NCBI GenBank assembly: GCA_937991555.1
Contig: CALKHU010000184.1
Location: forward strand, 1-5,636
DNA: 5,636 nucleotides
Origin: an uncultured Caulobacter sp.
GTDB lineage: Bacteria; Pseudomonadota; Alphaproteobacteria; Caulobacterales; Caulobacteraceae
Reading direction: 5' to 3'
The first letter of the stretch is position 1; every line of letters begins with the position of its first letter. The notes under the pieces were generated by a model, which worked only from the letters and a program-made list of their open reading frames with translations, had not been told where the DNA came from and searched no databases. This document shows positions 1 to 5,365 of the stretch, piece by piece. The translations under genes were made by a program, and so were the position numbers.

Positions 1-12
1 CACGGTACGCGA

Positions 13-27
13 TCCCTAGATTAGGGA
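13..27. repeat. Perfect palindrome TCCCTA-GAT-TAGGGA
   Basis: Two 6-bp arms flank a 3-bp centre. The size and symmetry fit a dimeric repressor half-site pair, but no regulator gene is in view and nothing is downstream for almost 300 bases, so the role is unknown. Confidence 0.35.
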
Positions 28-52
28 GATTCGCGACAGGGCAAAGGGCGAT

Positions 53-65
53 TAACGCCGCGTTA
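53..65. repeat. Palindrome TAACG-CCG-CGTTA
   Basis: Perfect 5-bp arms around a CCG centre, 26 bases after the 13-27 palindrome. It could be an operator-like site or chance; the arms are short. Confidence 0.25.
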
Positions 66-68
66 CTT

Positions 69-110
69 ATATCCACAGATTCTCCCACCCTGTCTACATC
101 TTGTGGAGAG
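69..110. repeat. Inverted pair of DnaA-box-like sites
   Basis: ATATCCACA at 69-77 matches the DnaA-box consensus TTATCCACA at 8 of 9 positions. On the minus strand 110-102 reads CTCTCCACA, a 7 of 9 match. The shared core TCCACA/TGTGGA forms an inverted repeat with 24 bases between the cores. Two boxes alone do not make an origin: there is no AT-rich unwinding element, no iteron series and no rep gene in view. A regulatory site or coincidence is as likely. Confidence 0.25.
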
Positions 111-323
111 ACCTCCGACACCCGCCAAATCTGGCACGCGCCGGTCGTTTCAAGCTGATTGGGAGCCATGCCGAGGCTTCCGCCGCGCCAAGGGTGGAGG
201 CATCTTCGATGTGAGGGAACGGGCGCGCCGCCACAGCCGCCGGAGATCACCAGATGGGTTTCAGCTTACTAAATCTGCCCGCCCAGATTCAGATCGCGGC
301 CGCCAGGAGGTAGGGGAGCTAAC

Positions 324-1025
324 ATGCACGCGTATCAAGTAAGCATGCTGGGACTGGTTCTTGATATTTTCGGGGCGTTCTTCCTCGCGGTGGAGGCCAT
401 CAAGCTTCAAAATTTGGAGAAGCTGCGCGACCGCTTTCTCATTCCGTTTCATATCCGCTTGCGCCCAAGACCCTTCGCAATTGTCGATGATGACGTAGAG
501 CCTGGAAAACCCGTTGCAGGCGACGTCGCAGTTGTAGACGACGTCGAGCATGCACTAGCGCGTGAGGGAGCCCCGGACTCTGACGAGCCGAGAAAACATT
601 TCGTTCTTTCTGCCACTCCGGGAAGACGCCAGGTGAGCTTCACCGAATCGCTAATTGTCTGGTTCTTTTGGCATTTCACCGGCGGCGCTCTACTCACAGC
701 CTTGGTGCTGTATCTTCTGCAAGTGACCACGGGATTTGATCTGATTGCCTACCTCTGGGCGGCTCGAAGCTACGTTCCGGCTCTGGTGCGCCTGCCGGTT
801 ACGATTTTTCTAGTCTTGTGGCTCGCAGGACTGGTCGCTGCTGGACCAGGCGAGACGATGCATAAGGCGTCGATCTGGTTGTCTGCGCTCGCCGTCAATT
901 TTCTCTTCTGGATCGACCGTCGAACCCCGGACGGAACTATCGGCATCCTAGGGTTCTCGCTGCTGCTCCTGGGCTTCGCGGGTCAATTGCTGGGGACGTG
1001 GCTGGGCAGGCCGACCACCCACTAG
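324..1025 (+). CDS. Hypothetical polytopic membrane protein, 233 residues
   Basis: I do not recognise the function. Visible layout: a hydrophobic segment at about residues 8-28 running into a charged amphipathic stretch (EAIKLQNLEKLRDRF, 24-38), then a hydrophilic, acidic soluble loop (about 40-105) with Asp/Glu clusters, then four hydrophobic segments at roughly 109-132, 151-174, 183-197 and 206-227. The protein is probably an inner-membrane protein with one N-terminal helix, a cytoplasmic or periplasmic loop and a C-terminal helix bundle. No catalytic motif, Walker box or metal-binding cluster is evident. Start: ATG 324 lies 5 nt after a GGGGAG-like site (313-318), with a further AGGAGG at 305-310. 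ATG 345 (residue 8) is an alternative in frame. Codon use is less GC-biased than in tig or clpP, which fits cargo of an integrated element. It is transcribed toward the tRNA junction with no partner gene in view. Confidence 0.7.
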   Translation: MHAYQVSMLGLVLDIFGAFFLAVEAIKLQNLEKLRDRFLIPFHIRLRPRPFAIVDDDVEPGKPVAGDVAVVDDVEHALAREGAPDSDEPRKHFVLSATPGRRQVSFTESLIVWFFWHFTGGALLTALVLYLLQVTTGFDLIAYLWAARSYVPALVRLPVTIFLVLWLAGLVAAGPGETMHKASIWLSALAVNFLFWIDRRTPDGTIGILGFSLLLLGFAGQLLGTWLGRPTTH

Positions 1026-1046
1026 CCGAGCTTGCACTAAGCTTGG
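1026..1046 (+). terminator. Hairpin directly after the membrane-protein stop codon
   Basis: An 8-bp stem (CCGAGCTT paired with AAGCTTGG, including one G-T pair) around the loop GCACT starts at the base after the TAG stop. The following sequence (ACAATCAAAA) has no T-run, so as an intrinsic terminator it is weak. It could be an RNA 3'-end stabiliser. Confidence 0.4.
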
Positions 1047-1109
1047 ACAATCAAAACATGCCAATTGGCCACGCGAAAGCAGTGTGTCTGGCCACACAAT
1101 TGGACACAC
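1043..1109. repeat. Cluster of short direct and inverted repeats (candidate recombinase arm sites)
   Basis: Within 67 bases these words recur: TTGGACA at 1043-1049 and 1100-1106; CAATTGG at 1062-1068 (inside the palindrome CCAATTGG, 1061-1068) and 1097-1103; TGGCCAC at 1066-1072 and 1089-1095. In addition, GTGTGTC (1082-1088) and GACACAC (1103-1109) form a 7-bp inverted repeat. Such density beside a tRNA junction is what integrase arm-type sites and accessory-factor sites look like in phage-type attachment regions. That reading is inference, as the integrase is not in the window. Confidence 0.4.
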
Positions 1110-1120
1110 GAGAGATTTTA

Positions 1121-1174
1121 TAGGTTCTATCTTATTGAAATAGCACCAGATTTTTATATTCTTGTCAGAACCTA
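1121..1174. repeat. Inverted repeat of the tRNA anticodon-loop sequence (TAGGTTCT / AGAACCTA)
   Basis: TAGGTTCT at 1121-1128 is repeated in inverted orientation at 1167-1174, where its complement is the anticodon-loop portion of the tRNA-Leu fragment. With two extra bases allowed, similarity extends upstream (ATTTTATAGGTTCT against ATTTAGGTTCT). The 50 bases from 1111 to 1160 are only about 24% GC. A second, inverted copy of the presumed crossover sequence 38 bases away may be a recombinase core-like site. Confidence 0.4.
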
Positions 1175-1208
1175 AATCCAGTGCGTCTACCAGTTCCGCC
1201 ACATCCGC
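1168..1208 (-). tRNA. Truncated tRNA-Leu(UAG), 5' half only
   Basis: Read on the minus strand from 1208, the sequence gives a complete 5' half of a class II tRNA-Leu: acceptor strand GCGGATG, TG, D-stem GCG, D-loop with GG and AGA, closing CGC, anticodon stem CTGGA and loop TTTAGGT (anticodon UAG). The 3' strand of the anticodon stem should read TCCAG but reads TCTGA. After that there is no variable arm, no GGTTCGA T-loop and no acceptor complement (CATCCGC) for the rest of the window. The gene is therefore broken within three bases of the anticodon loop and cannot give a functional tRNA from this copy. In alphaproteobacteria a tRNA-Leu next to tig is a familiar arrangement, so this was probably the native gene. 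Confidence 0.85.
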
Positions 1209-1221
1209 AGGTCCGTCCGGC

Positions 1222-1250
1222 GGCTTAGGCGAAGCGCCCGCCGCAGGCAA
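1222..1250 (-). promoter_or_regulatory. Candidate promoter of the broken tRNA-Leu gene
   Basis: On the minus strand, TTGCCT (1250-1245) and TAAGCC (1227-1222) are 17 bases apart and end 13 bases before the tRNA 5' end, a normal distance for a tRNA promoter. The -10 match is poor. If active, it would now transcribe the tRNA remnant and then the antisense strand of the element's end. Confidence 0.3.
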
Positions 1251-1309
1251 GGCGCGGCGGCTCGCCGGGGCGGGAACAGGCGGCCCTGAGGGCGACGGAA
1301 ACGAACCCC

Positions 1310-1338
1310 TTGGCCCGAAAAGGGCTCCGTGACATAAG
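1310..1338 (+). promoter_or_regulatory. Candidate sigma-70 promoter of tig
   Basis: TTGGCC (1310-1315) and CATAAG (1333-1338) each match the sigma-70 consensus at 4 of 6 positions with a 17-base spacer. Transcription would start near 1345, leaving a leader of roughly 100 bases. It is the best candidate between the tRNA fragment and tig, but the motif is degenerate. Confidence 0.35.
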
Positions 1339-1443
1339 AGCGCCTCCCTGCGCCGCCCCTGATCCGGGCGCGTTCACCGTTTCCACTCGAAGGCGGACAG
1401 ATGCGGCGTCCAGACCGCGCGTCCGAGACTCTGAAGAATGTCC

Positions 1444-2796
1444 ATGCAGATCGTTGAAAAGTCCGGCGAAGGCCTGAGCCGCGTCTATGGCGTCACCGTC
1501 CCCGCGGACGAACTGGCCAAGCGTCTGGACGCCCGGATCGCCGAGATCGCGCCCCAGATGAACCTGAAGGGCTTCCGCAAGGGCAAGGTGCCCCCGGCCC
1601 ACGTCAAGCGCGTCCACGGCAAGGCCCTGATGCAGGAGGTCGTCGAGCAGGCGCTCAACGAGACCACCCAGAAGGTCCTGACCGACAACAACCTCCGCCC
1701 CGCGTCCCAGCCGGACCTGAAGCCGGAATCGGACATGGAGAAGGTCCTCGCCGGCGGCGCCGACCTGGCTTACGAGCTGTCGCTCGAGCTGATGCCCGAG
1801 TTCGAGCCGATCGACATCGCGTCGCTGAAGCTGACCCGCCCGGTCTACAACCCGACCGACAAGGAAGTCGACGAGGCCCTGGCGGACCTGGCCAAGCAGG
1901 CCGGCACGTTCGCGCCGCGCACCGGCAAGTCGGTCAAGGCGAAGAGCGGCGACCAGGTGCTTATCGACTTCGTCGGCAGCGTCGACGGCGTCGAATTCCC
2001 GGGCGGCAAGGGCGAGGGCTTCGAGCTGACCCTCGGCTCGGGCCAGTTCATTCCGGGCTTCGAGGACCAGCTCATCGGCGCCAAGCCGGGCGACGACGTG
2101 ACCGTGAAGGTGACCTTTCCGTCGCCGTACCAGTCGGCCGAACTGGCCGGCAAGGACGCCGAGTTCGCCGTGAAGGTGCATGAGGTCCGCATGCCGGTGG
2201 AGGCGGAGGCCGACGACGAGCTGGCCAAGCGCCTCGGCCTGTCGGACCTCGCCACGCTGCGCGAGACCCTGACCAAGAACCTGCAGCAGGGCTACGACAA
2301 CCAGTCCCGCTTCAAGCTCAAGCGCGCCCTGCTCGACGAGCTGGACAAGGGCCACACCTTCGACCTGCCGCCGCGCATGGTCGACGCCGAGTTCGCCGGC
2401 ATCTGGCAACAGGTCGAGCAGGACAAGGCGGCCGGCAACCTGCCGCCGGAGGACGCCGGCAAGTCGGACGACGAGCTGAAGGCCGAGTACCGCAAGATCG
2501 CCGAGCGCCGCGTGCGCCTCGGTCTCGTGCTCGCCGAGATCGGCCGTCGCAACGACGTCCAGGTCACCGACCAGGAACTGCTCCAGGCGATGCAGCGCGA
2601 AGCCATGCAGTACGGCCAGCAGGCCCAGCAGGTGTTCGACTTCTTCCGCAACAACCCGCAGGCCCAGGCCCAGCTGCGCGCGCCCCTCTACGAGGACAAG
2701 GTCGTCGAACTGGTGTTCGCCAAGGCGACGGTGAAGGACAAGAAGGTCTCCAAGAAGGAGATCGAGGCCGAGGACGACCTGCCGGAAGGCTACTGA
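1444..2796 (+). CDS. tig: Trigger factor, ribosome-associated chaperone and peptidyl-prolyl isomerase
   Basis: Binds near the ribosome exit tunnel, shields nascent chains and speeds proline isomerisation in the cytoplasm. All three domains are visible: the N-terminal ribosome-binding domain (about 1-150) with the signature GFRKGKVP at 43-50; the FKBP-type isomerase domain (about 165-249), including IDFVGSVDGVEF, GSGQFIPGFEDQL and VTFPSPY; and the helical SurA-like C-terminal chaperone domain (about 250-430), followed by a Lys/Glu-rich tail. Start: an ATG six bases upstream (1438) is also open, but from 1444 the protein begins MQIVEKS, like E. coli MQVSVET, and the ribosome-contact triad F44-R45-K46 takes the E. 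coli numbering. GAAGA at 1433-1437 is then 6 nt upstream. Length is 450 residues against 432 in E. coli. The gene is monocistronic, closed by a strong terminator, and intact despite the island boundary about 230 bases upstream. Confidence 0.96.
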   Translation: MQIVEKSGEGLSRVYGVTVPADELAKRLDARIAEIAPQMNLKGFRKGKVPPAHVKRVHGKALMQEVVEQALNETTQKVLTDNNLRPASQPDLKPESDMEKVLAGGADLAYELSLELMPEFEPIDIASLKLTRPVYNPTDKEVDEALADLAKQAGTFAPRTGKSVKAKSGDQVLIDFVGSVDGVEFPGGKGEGFELTLGSGQFIPGFEDQLIGAKPGDDVTVKVTFPSPYQSAELAGKDAEFAVKVHEVRMPVEAEADDELAKRLGLSDLATLRETLTKNLQQGYDNQSRFKLKRALLDELDKGHTFDLPPRMVDAEFAGIWQQVEQDKAAGNLPPEDAGKSDDELKAEYRKIAERRVRLGLVLAEIGRRNDVQVTDQELLQAMQREAMQYGQQAQQVFDFFRNNPQAQAQLRAPLYEDKVVELVFAKATVKDKKVSKKEIEAEDDLPEGY

Positions 2797-2824
2797 TCAT
2801 CCGCGCCTTCGAGCGGACGGGGAG

Positions 2825-2852
2825 TGGGGCCGACCTGTGTCGGCCCCATTTT
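2825..2852 (+). terminator. Intrinsic terminator of tig
   Basis: A perfect 9-bp stem GGGGCCGAC/GTCGGCCCC (10 bp with the flanking T-A pair) with a CTGT loop is followed by TTTT. It lies 28 bases after the tig stop codon and separates tig from the next gene. Confidence 0.9.
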
Positions 2853-2892
2853 CGTTGGGATGTCCCTGGACCGGACATTGCAGCGGCTTAAC

Positions 2893-2921
2893 TTGAACGC
2901 GGATCGCCTGGCGGATATCGC
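2893..2921 (+). promoter_or_regulatory. Candidate promoter of the secreted-protein gene
   Basis: TTGAAC (2893-2898) and TATCGC (2916-2921) are 17 bases apart; the matches to consensus are 4/6 and 3/6. It lies between the tig terminator and the ATG at 2969, giving a leader of about 40 bases. A promoter is needed here because the terminator isolates the gene from tig. Confidence 0.35.
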
Positions 2922-2968
2922 GGCTGAACGGCCTGCCGCGCCGGGGCTTCAATTCGGGGAACTGAGAG

Positions 2969-3886
2969 ATGTCGAGCTGGATCGCCGCCGCTGTGGGCGC
3001 GGCGCTGTTGCTGCAACAGGCTGTTCCCGCGACGCCCGACGCTGCGGCTCCGGCCTCCGAAGCGCCGACGGTCGAAAGCCTCACCGTGACAGCGGGCAGG
3101 ACGCCGCCCGAAGAGGCGATCCGGGCGTTCGTGGCGGCGGTGTCGTCCGATACCGCCAACCGCCGGCTGGGTCGGTGGGACCGCAAGATCTGCCCGGGCG
3201 TGGACGGCATGCGCGAGGACTACGCACGGGCGCTGCTTGACCGCATCGCCGTCGCCGCGATCGAGGTCGGCCTGGAAGTCGGCGAGCCGGGATGCAGCCC
3301 GAACCTGCTGATCGTGGCCACGCCGGATGGTCCGGCCTTCACCCGCAAGATGGTCAAGGATTACCCGGACGCCTTCGCCAAGTACGACAGCGGCATCCGG
3401 CGGTCCCGCCGCGATCTAGACCGCTTCATCGCGTCCAAGGCTCCGGTGCGGTGGTGGCACGTCACAGCCCGTACGACGGCTGACGGCATGCGTTACCAGA
3501 TGGGCGACCAGGTGCGCGTCCGGGATGTATCGCGCATCAAGTCCGGCACGCGCGACGATTTCGCCCAGGTCATCATCATCGTCGACGTGAGCAAGGTCGG
3601 CGCCGTCCGCTTCGCCACCCTGGCCGACTATCTCGCGATGGTCGGACTGGCTCAGATCGACCCCCGAGCCGAGACGGAGGGGGTGCGTACGGTCCTCAAT
3701 CTGTTCTCCGACCGCGAGGCCGGGGTCGAGCCGGCGGCCGGCCTGACGGACTGGGACAAGGCCTACCTCAAAGGGCTGTACGAAGCACAGCGCGATGTTC
3801 GCCGCGGCGCCTCGCAGGAGGGCCAGATCGCCTCGACCATCTCGCGCGAACTCACCGAGCCCGCCGAGCCGGCGAAGGCCGACTGA
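2969..3886 (+). CDS. Uncharacterised secreted or periplasmic protein, 305 residues
   Basis: I do not recognise a named family. The N-terminus (residues 4-19, WIAAAVGAALLLQQAV) is hydrophobic and ends in VPA before TPDAAAP, a plausible signal-peptidase I site after residue 21, followed by an Ala/Pro-rich linker to about residue 33. The mature part has two cysteines (in KICPG and EPGCSP, about 30 residues apart) that could form a disulphide. Near the C-terminus, TLADYLAMVGLAQIDP and GLTDWDKAYLKGLYEAQRDVRRG look like conserved helices; similar phrases occur in hypothetical proteins of caulobacters and sphingomonads as I remember them. No HExxH, Ser-hydrolase or nucleotide-binding motif is seen. 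Start: a TGA lies in frame at 2963-2965, so ATG 2969 is the first possible start; GGGGA at 2956-2960 is 8 nt upstream. The lack of any Lys/Arg before the hydrophobic core is atypical for a signal peptide, so export is probable, not certain. The gene stands alone between tig and clpP. Confidence 0.8.
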   Translation: MSSWIAAAVGAALLLQQAVPATPDAAAPASEAPTVESLTVTAGRTPPEEAIRAFVAAVSSDTANRRLGRWDRKICPGVDGMREDYARALLDRIAVAAIEVGLEVGEPGCSPNLLIVATPDGPAFTRKMVKDYPDAFAKYDSGIRRSRRDLDRFIASKAPVRWWHVTARTTADGMRYQMGDQVRVRDVSRIKSGTRDDFAQVIIIVDVSKVGAVRFATLADYLAMVGLAQIDPRAETEGVRTVLNLFSDREAGVEPAAGLTDWDKAYLKGLYEAQRDVRRGASQEGQIASTISRELTEPAEPAKAD

Positions 3887-3927
3887 TCCGGCGCGAGCCG
3901 TCGTCGAGCTCGTCCCCTGCGGCCCAC

Positions 3928-3956
3928 TTGCATCCCCTTAACCTCCGGCCGATATC
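3928..3956 (+). promoter_or_regulatory. Candidate clpP promoter
   Basis: TTGCAT (3928-3933) and GATATC (3951-3956) are 17 bases apart, each a weak (3/6) sigma-70 match. Caulobacter clpP is known to be heat-inducible, so I looked for a sigma-32 site. CTTG (3927-3930) and CCCC (3934-3937) occur but are far too close together for a heat-shock promoter. Confidence 0.25.
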
Positions 3957-3958
3957 GG
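3949..3958. repeat. Palindrome CCGATATCGG upstream of clpP
   Basis: A perfect 10-bp palindrome overlaps the -10 position of the candidate clpP promoter, 57 bases before the start codon. It could be an operator; there is no second copy in the window to support that. Confidence 0.3.
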
Positions 3959-4015
3959 AAGGGAGGCGATGGCGCGGCATGAGTCGCGACGACGCAGCTA
4001 CGCGAAGGGCGATTC

Positions 4016-4642
4016 ATGACCGACTACATGCACACCGCGATGAACCTCGTTCCGATGGTGGTCGAACAGACCAGCCGCGGCGAGCGCGCGTTCGACATCT
4101 TCTCGCGCCTGCTCAAGGAGCGGATCATCTTCCTGACCGGCCCGGTCGAGGACGGCATGAGCGCCCTGATCTGCAGCCAGCTGCTCTTCCTGGAGTCCGA
4201 GAACCCCAAGAAGGAGATCAGCATGTACATCAACTCGCCGGGCGGGGTGGTGACCAGCGGTCTCGCGATCTACGATACCATGCAGTACATCAAGAGCCCG
4301 GTGACCACGGTCTGCATGGGCATGGCCGCCTCGATGGGCTCGCTGCTGCTCTGCGCCGGCGCCGCCGGACAGCGGATCGCCCTGCCGAACGCCCGCATCA
4401 TGGTCCACCAGCCCTCCGGCGGCTTCCGCGGCCAGGCCTCGGACATCATGCGTCACGCCGAGGACATCCTGAAGACCAAGCAGCGCCTGAACGAGATCTA
4501 CGTGAAGCACTGCGGCCGCACCTACGAGGAGGTCGAGACGACCCTCGATCGCGACCACTTCATGAGCTCGGAAGAGGCCAAGGCCTGGGGCATCGTCGAC
4601 CACGTCTACGAGACCCGCGAGAGCGCCGAAGCCGGCGCCTGA
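4016..4642 (+). CDS. clpP: ATP-dependent Clp protease proteolytic subunit ClpP
   Basis: A serine protease that forms a double-heptamer barrel and degrades substrates unfolded by ClpX or ClpA in the cytoplasm. In Caulobacter ClpXP drives cell-cycle proteolysis, for example of CtrA. The catalytic triad is complete: Ser106 in GMAASMGS, His131 in MVHQPSGG and Asp180 in RDHF, with the same spacings (25 and 49 residues) as Ser111, His136 and Asp185 of E. coli ClpP. The oxyanion-loop glycines (NSPGG, 73-77) are present. The length of 208 residues is normal, and the N-terminal part before the processed mature region is short. Start: ATG 4016 with AAGGG (4005-4009) 6 nt upstream. A preceding ATG at 3979 is out of frame. 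clpX is not directly downstream: a convergent gene lies there, so clpP is its own unit with its own terminator. Confidence 0.98.
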   Translation: MTDYMHTAMNLVPMVVEQTSRGERAFDIFSRLLKERIIFLTGPVEDGMSALICSQLLFLESENPKKEISMYINSPGGVVTSGLAIYDTMQYIKSPVTTVCMGMAASMGSLLLCAGAAGQRIALPNARIMVHQPSGGFRGQASDIMRHAEDILKTKQRLNEIYVKHCGRTYEEVETTLDRDHFMSSEEAKAWGIVDHVYETRESAEAGA

Positions 4643-4661
4643 CCGGTTCGGTCTGAAACAC

Positions 4662-4695
4662 GAAAGGCCCGGTGGAAACGCCGGGCCTTTCTTTT
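4662..4695 (+). terminator. Intrinsic terminator of clpP, possibly shared with the convergent gene
   Basis: An 11-bp perfect stem GAAAGGCCCGG/CCGGGCCTTTC with an 8-base loop (TGGAAACG) is followed by TTTT, 19 bases after the clpP stop. On the minus strand the stem is followed by G and TGTTT, a weaker T-tract, so it could also stop transcription coming from the gene at 4748-5365. Confidence 0.9.
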
Positions 4696-4747
4696 GGGGA
4701 CAGCTACGGTCTATCGACCGAAGAAGTCCTCAATCATCGGCAGCCGT

Positions 4748-5365
4748 CTACGGCCTGCCGCGGAAGACGCGGTAGCCCTTCTCGTCGGCGATCCTGAGCA
4801 TCTCGCGGTCGCCGGACGTGTCGCCATAGGCGGCGGTCAGGCGGACGTCCTCGCCGTAGGCCTCGCGCAGGCGGCGAACCTTCTCCGGGCCGCGGCAGTT
4901 GGGGCCGGCGAGGCCGCCGATGACCCGGTCGTCATGGTCGTAGGCGATGCCGCTGCCGATCAGCCGGTCGCAGCCGAGGCCGCGCGCGAACGGGGCGACG
5001 ATCACATCGGGCGAGGCGGTGACGATCACCAGCCGGGCGCCGCGCTGCTGCCAGCGCCGCCAGTTGGCCAGGGCGTCGGGCCGGAACAGCGTGGCCGAGG
5101 CGTAGTTGGCGAAGGCCTTGGCGTCCTTCTCCAGCTGCTCCCGCGGGACGCCGGCCAGGAATTCGCGCACCGCCGCGGCCTTCATGCGGCCGCGGTTGCG
5201 ATGGAACAGGTAGGCGATCGCGTCCGGCAGCAGGCGCAGGCAGCCCCGCAGCCACCGGCCGGGGCCGGCGCGCCACTTCAGGAAGGCGGTGAAGCTGTCG
5301 CGCACGGTCAGGGTGCCGTCGAAGTCGAACGCCACCAGCGGCGCGTCTTCCAGCGGATCGGCCAT
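4748..5365 (-). CDS. cicA: HAD-superfamily (subfamily IB, SerB-like) phosphatase, CicA
   Basis: A phosphatase of the phosphoserine-phosphatase-like HAD group; the physiological substrate is not known to me. All HAD motifs are present (numbering from ATG 5365): motif I DFDGT with nucleophile Asp14 and acid/base Asp16; motif II VTAS (Thr116); motif III Lys162 in GPEK; motif IV GDTSGD with Asp182 and Asp186. The cap region is about residues 21-95. No signal peptide is seen, so it is cytoplasmic. In Caulobacter crescentus, cicA lies between clpP and clpX and its dosage affects growth and cell shape; position, orientation and fold here agree. Start is uncertain: TTG 5428, ATG 5419, ATG 5401 and GTG 5368 are also in frame. 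I chose 5365 because HAD proteins usually begin about 10-15 residues before motif I and the extra upstream residues look unlike a domain. No start has a good Shine-Dalgarno site. Confidence 0.85.
   Translation of the reverse strand: MADPLEDAPLVAFDFDGTLTVRDSFTAFLKWRAGPGRWLRGCLRLLPDAIAYLFHRNRGRMKAAAVREFLAGVPREQLEKDAKAFANYASATLFRPDALANWRRWQQRGARLVIVTASPDVIVAPFARGLGCDRLIGSGIAYDHDDRVIGGLAGPNCRGPEKVRRLREAYGEDVRLTAAYGDTSGDREMLRIADEKGYRVFRGRP

Larger units (their letters stand above)
1..323. other. Gene-free leader region with small palindromes
   Basis: I find no convincing coding region in these 323 bases. The only open frame of note begins at a GTG (103) and overlaps the next gene; it is arginine-rich, has no ribosome-binding site, and resembles no family I know. 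The first 110 bases are comparatively AT-rich and hold three separate palindromic motifs (entered separately). The stretch 271-290 contains a weak 5-bp inverted repeat (AATCT/AGATT). I see no good sigma-70 promoter for the downstream gene. The region could be the intergenic leader of the 233-residue protein gene, or the eroded end of something that continues to the left. Confidence 0.4.
1..1167. mobile_element. Right end of a probable integrated element (genomic island or prophage remnant) at tRNA-Leu(UAG)
   Basis: Three observations support this. First, the segment stops exactly where a tRNA-Leu gene breaks off at 1168. Second, its base composition differs from the genes to the right: sampled 60-base lines of the 233-residue gene are 48-58% GC, 1041-1170 is about 40%, and a line of tig is 72%. 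Third, the last 130 bases carry clustered short repeats like those of integrase binding regions. It is established knowledge that tyrosine-recombinase elements often integrate in tRNA genes, with the anticodon loop as one preferred crossover place. No integrase, excisionase, phage structural or conjugation gene is visible, and the left end is outside the window, so the kind of element cannot be named. A deletion or rearrangement ending in the tRNA is the main alternative. Confidence 0.5.

Noticed and set aside
69..110. A replication origin based on the DnaA-box-like pair
   Set aside because: Only two imperfect boxes are present, with no unwinding element, iterons or replication gene, so it is kept only as a weak repeat feature.
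920..940. Minus-strand GGTTCGA at about 925 resembling a tRNA T-loop
   Set aside because: The flanking bases do not form a T-stem, there is no acceptor match, and the bases lie within the coding frame of the membrane protein.
900..1208. Group I intron in the tRNA-Leu anticodon loop instead of an element junction
   Set aside because: Introns in bacterial tRNA anticodon loops exist, but no 3' exon (variable arm, T-arm, acceptor complement) appears anywhere on the minus strand to the left, and the adjacent DNA is a protein-coding gene.
948..1250. Minus-strand open frame containing the peptide DVAELVDALDLGS
   Set aside because: That peptide is the translation of a tRNA-Leu gene, a well-known source of false proteins. 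The frame spans the tRNA fragment and antisense to the membrane-protein gene.
1225..2409. Long minus-strand open frame of 394 codons
   Set aside because: It is the antisense of trigger factor. Long antisense frames are common in GC-rich genes, and the peptide is a low-complexity Leu/Val/Gly/Arg mixture.
3927..3937. Sigma-32 heat-shock promoter for clpP (CTTG and CCCC)
   Set aside because: The two parts are only three bases apart; heat-shock promoters need roughly 10-15 bases between them.
3928..4656. Plus-strand frame of 242 codons overlapping clpP
   Set aside because: It is a different frame of clpP, with an Arg/Pro/His-rich peptide typical of shadow frames. ClpP has a complete catalytic triad in the real frame.
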